Part shown: positions 35,601 through 37,119 of the stretch, piece by piece
Position numbering within the stretch: the stretch's first letter is position 1
How the letters are laid out: each line of letters opens with the position of its first letter
Assembly: GCA_003056245.1 (NCBI GenBank)
Contig: MVDH01000005.1
Coordinates: 100,384 to 137,502 of the forward strand
Reading direction: 5' to 3'
DNA from: Cellvibrio sp. 79
GTDB taxonomy: Bacteria > Pseudomonadota > Gammaproteobacteria > Pseudomonadales > Cellvibrionaceae
Length of the DNA stretch: 37,119 bases
Position numbers and translations under genes: made by a program
The notes under the pieces: generated by a model
Told to the model about the DNA's origin: nothing
Database searches by the model: none
The model's input: the letters and a program-made list of their open reading frames with translations, nothing else

Positions 35601-37119
35601 GTGTCCGGCTTGCCGGATACGGAATACATTGATACTGGTGATGGCAACGCTTTTATTCCGGTAACATCCGGCAACCAAATTGGACAAAGTTTTTCTTACG
35701 ATAGTGCGAGTGCAACCTACACCGTTAACGAAATTAGCCTTTATCTGGCGCGTTATGATAATGCCGCTGCACAAACTATTACCGTCGAGCTGCGCGATGC
35801 CTGGAGTGGAGCTGTTTTAGGGAGTGATTCCATCGCATCATCACAGATTAGCCGCGACGGTTTTGGTTGGCATTCGTTTAATTTTTCCAACGTAGCGCTG
35901 AATGATCAACAATCCTATGTTATTCGAATCAGCAGCACTGGCAGTGATGGTTTGGTATTAGTGTCGCGCATTGGCGGCAACACATTTGCCGACGGGGCGA
36001 TGATTGAAAATGGGGTGCCTGATGCAACCGGATGGGATCTTGCTTTTAAAGTAGCAAAAGATGATGGCAGTAATGCTGCACCGGTGCTGGATAATCCTAT
36101 TGCTGATCGAACCATTAATGCAGAAGCGCCATTCAATTTTGTTGTGCCGGCGAATACATTTTCTGATCCTGATGCAAACGATACGATTACTTACCGTGCA
36201 CAGTTGGCGGGTGGTGGCAGTTTGGGCTGGTTGGGATTTAATGAATCCACCAGAACTTTTTCCGGCACACCGCATTGGCATCAGGCCGGCACCATCACTG
36301 TTGAACTAATAGCCACGGATAACCACGGTGTATCTACCTCGGAATTTTTCGATATCACCGTCGTTAATACCAATATTGCACCAACGGTTGCCAACCCGAT
36401 TCCCGATCAAATTGTTAACGAAGATTCTCCACTTAATTTCCAATTTGCCAGCAACACATTTGCCGATGCTGATGCAGGCACAACGTTCACCTATAGTGCG
36501 CAGTTGGCTGTGTTGGGTGGCCTGCCGCCATGGCTTGCTTTTGATGCTGCAACGCGCACTTTTTCCGGCACACCGGCCAATGGTGATGTGGGCACCTGGA
36601 CTATAGAAGTCACAGCGAATGACGGCTTCGGCGGTATTATTGTCGATACCTTTGTAATTACCGTTGCCAATACCAATGATGCTCCGGTGATTGCTAACCC
36701 AATCGGGGATCAAGGCGCTATTCAGGGAGTTCCATTTAATTTTCAATTTGTTGCCAATACGTTTGCCGATATTGATGTAGGCGATACGCTAACGTATTCC
36801 GCACAACTTGCCGGTGGTGGATCATTACCTTCATGGTTAAGTTTCAATGCGGCAACACGCACGTTTAGCGGCACGCCTGCGAACGGTGACGTAGGAACTA
36901 TTTCAATTGACGTTATTGCTGATGATGGCAACGGCGGAACACTAACTGATACATTTAATATCGTTATCGCTAATACTAACGATGCTCCAACAGTTGCCAA
37001 CGCAATTCCCAATCAAAATGCGACTGAAGATTCCGTATTCAATTTCCAATTTGCAGCAAACACATTTGCTGATGTGGATGTCGGTGCAACGCTCACTTAT
37101 TCTGCACAATTGGTGGGTG
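29559..37119 (+). CDS. Giant LEPR-XLL / DUF4347 / cadherin-like repeat surface protein, 3' end outside window
   Basis: The frame is open from the ATG at 29559 to the right edge (2,520 codons, no stop). The start is set by the N-terminal LEPR-XLL motif: basic MSKAPRHRRPLIEALEPR, then LLFSA. There is no Sec signal peptide. Residues about 75-232 form a DUF4347 domain with HIISHG (His138-Gly139) and LLYGCDVA (Cys181). Then come a beta-rich module A (about 248-392), three dystroglycan/cadherin-like (CADG/He_PIG) repeats, module B, three repeats, two different cadherin/VCBS-like units (about nt 33019-33803), six exact-length repeats, module C, and four more repeats at the edge. Typical repeat text is IPNQNATEDSAFNFQFAANT followed by PSWLSFNAATRTFSGTPA. 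Probably an exported adhesin or surface fibre. The adjacent M50/HlyD cassette is the natural candidate for its handling; the C-terminus, which would show an RTX/T1SS or anchor signal, is missing. Confidence 0.92.
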   Translation, partial: MSKAPRHRRPLIEALEPRLLFSATADIAVFDDGNSDVQYLAQAAQDVDLVSIYMPDERADVHPLMMQDTHTDIPQVDSVIFVDTAVENYQTLVNDIEAALNDETVAIIYLDKTKEGLVQISDYLAGASGISAVHIISHGVAGSVQLGTQVLNENNIAQYQQSLSGWKNSLGEDADILLYGCDVAANQSGINLLRQLSDITGADVAASNDLTGNAANADWDLETRVGQIETASIFTSNQSMQWQGVLADVVHLYSGVATNEQAIPTSGNVMQGIQLTSSQTVDRIQVMLANHGTSSSSVQMIVHEHSYNGTAIATATVNTSSLGSSLGWVNFDFAQKTFNAYTIYWIEFKTNNGADNLIGIGYINTNVITSEFVVNNSADGNKDMAIAVIDVENRFPTVANAIPNQTATEEAWFSYTFPANTFNDVDGDTLSYAATLANGNPLPSWLSFNAGTRTFSGVPDDGDVGTISVKVTANDGKGGTVDDTFDVVINNVNDNPFLNIPVPNQNATEDSVFSYTFPANTFGDGDVGTTFTYTAELAGGGILPAWLNFDSAARTFSGTPANGDVGTISIKITANDGAGATATDNFDIVIANTNDAPTVANQIPNQTATENVLFNYTFAINTFNDQDVGNTLTYTAQIPGGTPLPAWLSFDSATRTFSGTPSNGDVGTISIEVRASDGTATVSDFFDLVIQNVGSSNVVYETSGPSTDTQVISSGVPFFQSFYHDSPGATYTIDSIVLQLVKDPAASAQTITVTLLSGAHNGTVIGTANISSATIGTTLAWKAFDFTNKVLTDNQVYFIKIESSSVDGLVKAAIHNTNVYPNGSYHSSGGTADITRDVAFQVSSGANIDPVIANPIPNQNATEDSAFNFQFAANTFNDADVGDVLTYTATMADGSALPSWLSFNAATRTFSGTPTNSDVGTISIKVTAADGQGGTSATDTFDLVVANTNDAPTVANPIPNQNAAEDSVFNFTFASNTFADQDVGNTLSYSAQLAGGGALPSWLSFDAATRTFSGTPTNAHVGTVSIDVIANDGNGGTITDTFNIVVANTNDAPTVANAIPNQNATEDAAFNFQFAANTFSDPDVGDTFTYSAQLAGGGALPSWLSFNAATRTFSGTPANGDVGSFSVDVIASDGNGGTVTDTFSITVANVNDAPGVSIALTDYYTNEQVAVNLHGTGISISDVDSTNITLTLTGPGANSQLTASVGTTGVSIFSGNGSPTLVLTGTLTQINTFLAGNNGGTLTYRMAGDTPIATATLTISASDGSLSGSDTATVHITAVNDAPVNTVPGAQVTNEDIALVFSAGNGNQIQVNDVDVASGNLEITLSVTNGTLTLAGTTGLSFTTGDGTADSTLVFTGTLANINVALATLTFNPTANYNGAAVLSLTTSDLGNTGSGGTLTDTDTVNITINAVNDAPTVANIIPNQNATEDTAFNFQFAANTFADPDVSDTLIYSVQLAGGGSLPSWLTFNAATRTFSGTPANGDVGTISIDVTADDGNGGTITDTFNIVIANTNDAPTVANAIPNQNATEDSAFNFQFAANTFADVDAGATLTYSAQLAGGGSLPSWLTFNAATRTFSGTPANGDVGTISIDVIADDGNGGTVTDTFNIVIANTNDAPTIANAIPNQNATEDSAFNFQFAANTFADVDAGATLTYSAQLAGGGSLPSWLSFNAATRTFSGTPANGDVGTISIDVTADDGNGGTVTDTFNIVIANTNDAPTVANAIPNQNATEDSAFSFQFAANTFADVDAGATLTYSAQLAGGGSLPSWLTFNAATRTFSGTPANGDVGTLSIDVIADDGNGGTVTDTFNIVIANTNDAPTVANAIPNQNATENSAFNFQFAANTFADVDAGATLTYSAQLAGGGSLPSWLTFNAATRTFSGTPANGDVGTISIDVTADDGNGGTVTDTFNIVIANTNDAPTVANAIPNQNAAENSSFNFQFAANTFADIDAGTTLTYSAQLAGGGALPSWLSFDAITRTFSGSPATADVGTLNIEVTANDGNGGSVADVFTLTVSGLPDTEYIDTGDGNAFIPVTSGNQIGQSFSYDSASATYTVNEISLYLARYDNAAAQTITVELRDAWSGAVLGSDSIASSQISRDGFGWHSFNFSNVALNDQQSYVIRISSTGSDGLVLVSRIGGNTFADGAMIENGVPDATGWDLAFKVAKDDGSNAAPVLDNPIADRTINAEAPFNFVVPANTFSDPDANDTITYRAQLAGGGSLGWLGFNESTRTFSGTPHWHQAGTITVELIATDNHGVSTSEFFDITVVNTNIAPTVANPIPDQIVNEDSPLNFQFASNTFADADAGTTFTYSAQLAVLGGLPPWLAFDAATRTFSGTPANGDVGTWTIEVTANDGFGGIIVDTFVITVANTNDAPVIANPIGDQGAIQGVPFNFQFVANTFADIDVGDTLTYSAQLAGGGSLPSWLSFNAATRTFSGTPANGDVGTISIDVIADDGNGGTLTDTFNIVIANTNDAPTVANAIPNQNATEDSVFNFQFAANTFADVDVGATLTYSAQLVG
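29781..30254 (+). other. DUF4347 domain with a caspase-like His/Cys pair
   Basis: Residues 75-232 match the DUF4347 pattern from VIFVDTAVENYQTL through ISHG and LLYGCDVAA to GADVAASNDLTGN and ADWDLE. His138-Gly139 and Cys181, each at the end of a hydrophobic strand (AVHII and DILLY), are arranged as in clan CD cysteine peptidases. Catalysis is an inference. Confidence 0.8.
30744..31640 (+). repeat. CADG-like repeats 1-3 of the giant protein
   Basis: Three ~100-aa dystroglycan-type cadherin-like units start at about 30744, 31043 and 31347, each with IPNQ (or VPNQ), a Y/F-rich strand, LP(S/A)WL and TRTFSG-type core. They are more diverged from each other than the later units. Confidence 0.8.
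31641..32096 (+). repeat. Beta-rich module B (second of three related copies)
   Basis: About 150 residues containing AQTITVTLL, IGTANISSATIG, W..FDFTNKVLTDNQVYFIKI and SSVDGLVKAA. It is clearly related to a module at about 35614-36066 and more distantly to one at about 30300-30734. Its spacing between blocks of CADG repeats suggests a binding domain, perhaps a lectin-like jelly roll; family not identified. Confidence 0.65.
32103..33018 (+). repeat. CADG-like repeats 4-6 of the giant protein
   Basis: Units start at about 32103, 32412 and 32715 with IANPIPNQNATEDS-like openings and GNGGT-D-TF endings. They lead into two dissimilar cadherin/VCBS-like units at about 33019-33803. Confidence 0.8.
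33804..35611 (+). repeat. Six tandem CADG repeats with exact 303-nt period
   Basis: Units start at 33804, 34107, 34410, 34713, 35016 and 35319, each exactly 303 nt (101 aa) apart; the last is slightly shorter. The central four are nearly identical in protein and close in DNA, indicating recent duplication or gene conversion. Confidence 0.9.
35614..36066 (+). repeat. Beta-rich module C (third of three related copies)
   Basis: About 150 residues with AAQTITVELRDAWSG, W..FNFSNVALNDQQSYVIRI and STGSDGLVLVS. It shares the order of strands and the DGLV motif with module B. Confidence 0.65.
36081..37119 (+). repeat. CADG-like repeats 13-16, last one cut by the window edge
   Basis: Units start at about 36081, 36381, 36684 and 36987. 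The last two are again 303 nt apart and return to the near-consensus sequence, so the array clearly continues to the right of the window. Confidence 0.85.

Noticed and set aside
33804-37119. Regular ~300-bp repeats considered as a CRISPR or satellite array
   Set aside because: The unit is a multiple of three, stays in one open frame and encodes a known beta-sandwich repeat; CRISPR repeats are far shorter and have unique spacers.

Overview
The window looks like chromosomal DNA of a gammaproteobacterium of the Cellvibrio type. The evidence is indirect: a secreted alpha-amylase with polyserine linkers between starch-binding-like modules, the divergent mltF/purL pair, a LapG/LapD pair beside an RTX adhesin, and DUF1289 and LEPR-XLL/DUF4347 proteins. 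GC is near 50% in most genes. No rRNA, tRNA, insertion sequence, integrase or CRISPR array was seen. Two giant repeat proteins run off the two edges, so both are partial.

Left part (1-7146): the C-terminal ~1,330 residues of a VCBS/cadherin-like RTX adhesin with a type I secretion C-terminus, then a small conserved gene between two similar terminators, then leftward lapG-lapD. LapD is a degenerate GGDEF/EAL c-di-GMP receptor and LapG is a periplasmic cysteine protease. By family knowledge they decide whether a LapA-type adhesin stays on the surface or is cut free.

Middle (7406-19035): a modular GH13 amylase behind a pair of palindromic operator-like sites; the lytic transglycosylase mltF; a lower-GC short-chain dehydrogenase; purL; a DUF3313-like lipoprotein whose promoter carries a perfect palindrome; and trxB. 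Most of these units end in clear rho-independent terminators.

Signalling block (19224-23605, leftward): a three-gene operon of membrane histidine kinase, single-domain response regulator (ATGA overlap) and REC-GGDEF-EAL protein. It is a second c-di-GMP module close to the adhesins.

Right part (23827-37119, rightward): a DUF1289 gene, then a compact cassette of three HlyD-like proteins. The first has cytosolic GAF-like domains. The second fuses a PqqD/RRE-like domain, an M50 (site-2-protease-like) membrane domain with HELGH and NPLMRFDG motifs, and a periplasmic adaptor arm. The third is a small periplasmic adaptor. About 320 bp further on begins a giant protein (2,520 codons visible, no stop) with an N-terminal LEPR-XLL motif, a DUF4347 domain carrying a caspase-like His/Cys pair, about 16 dystroglycan/cadherin-like repeats of ~101 aa and three copies of another beta-rich module. 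No ABC or RND pump lies beside this cassette. I propose that the M50/GAF/adaptor proteins form a dedicated envelope machine that handles the LEPR-XLL giant protein; this is the most novel candidate system in the window and it is an inference from gene order and domains.
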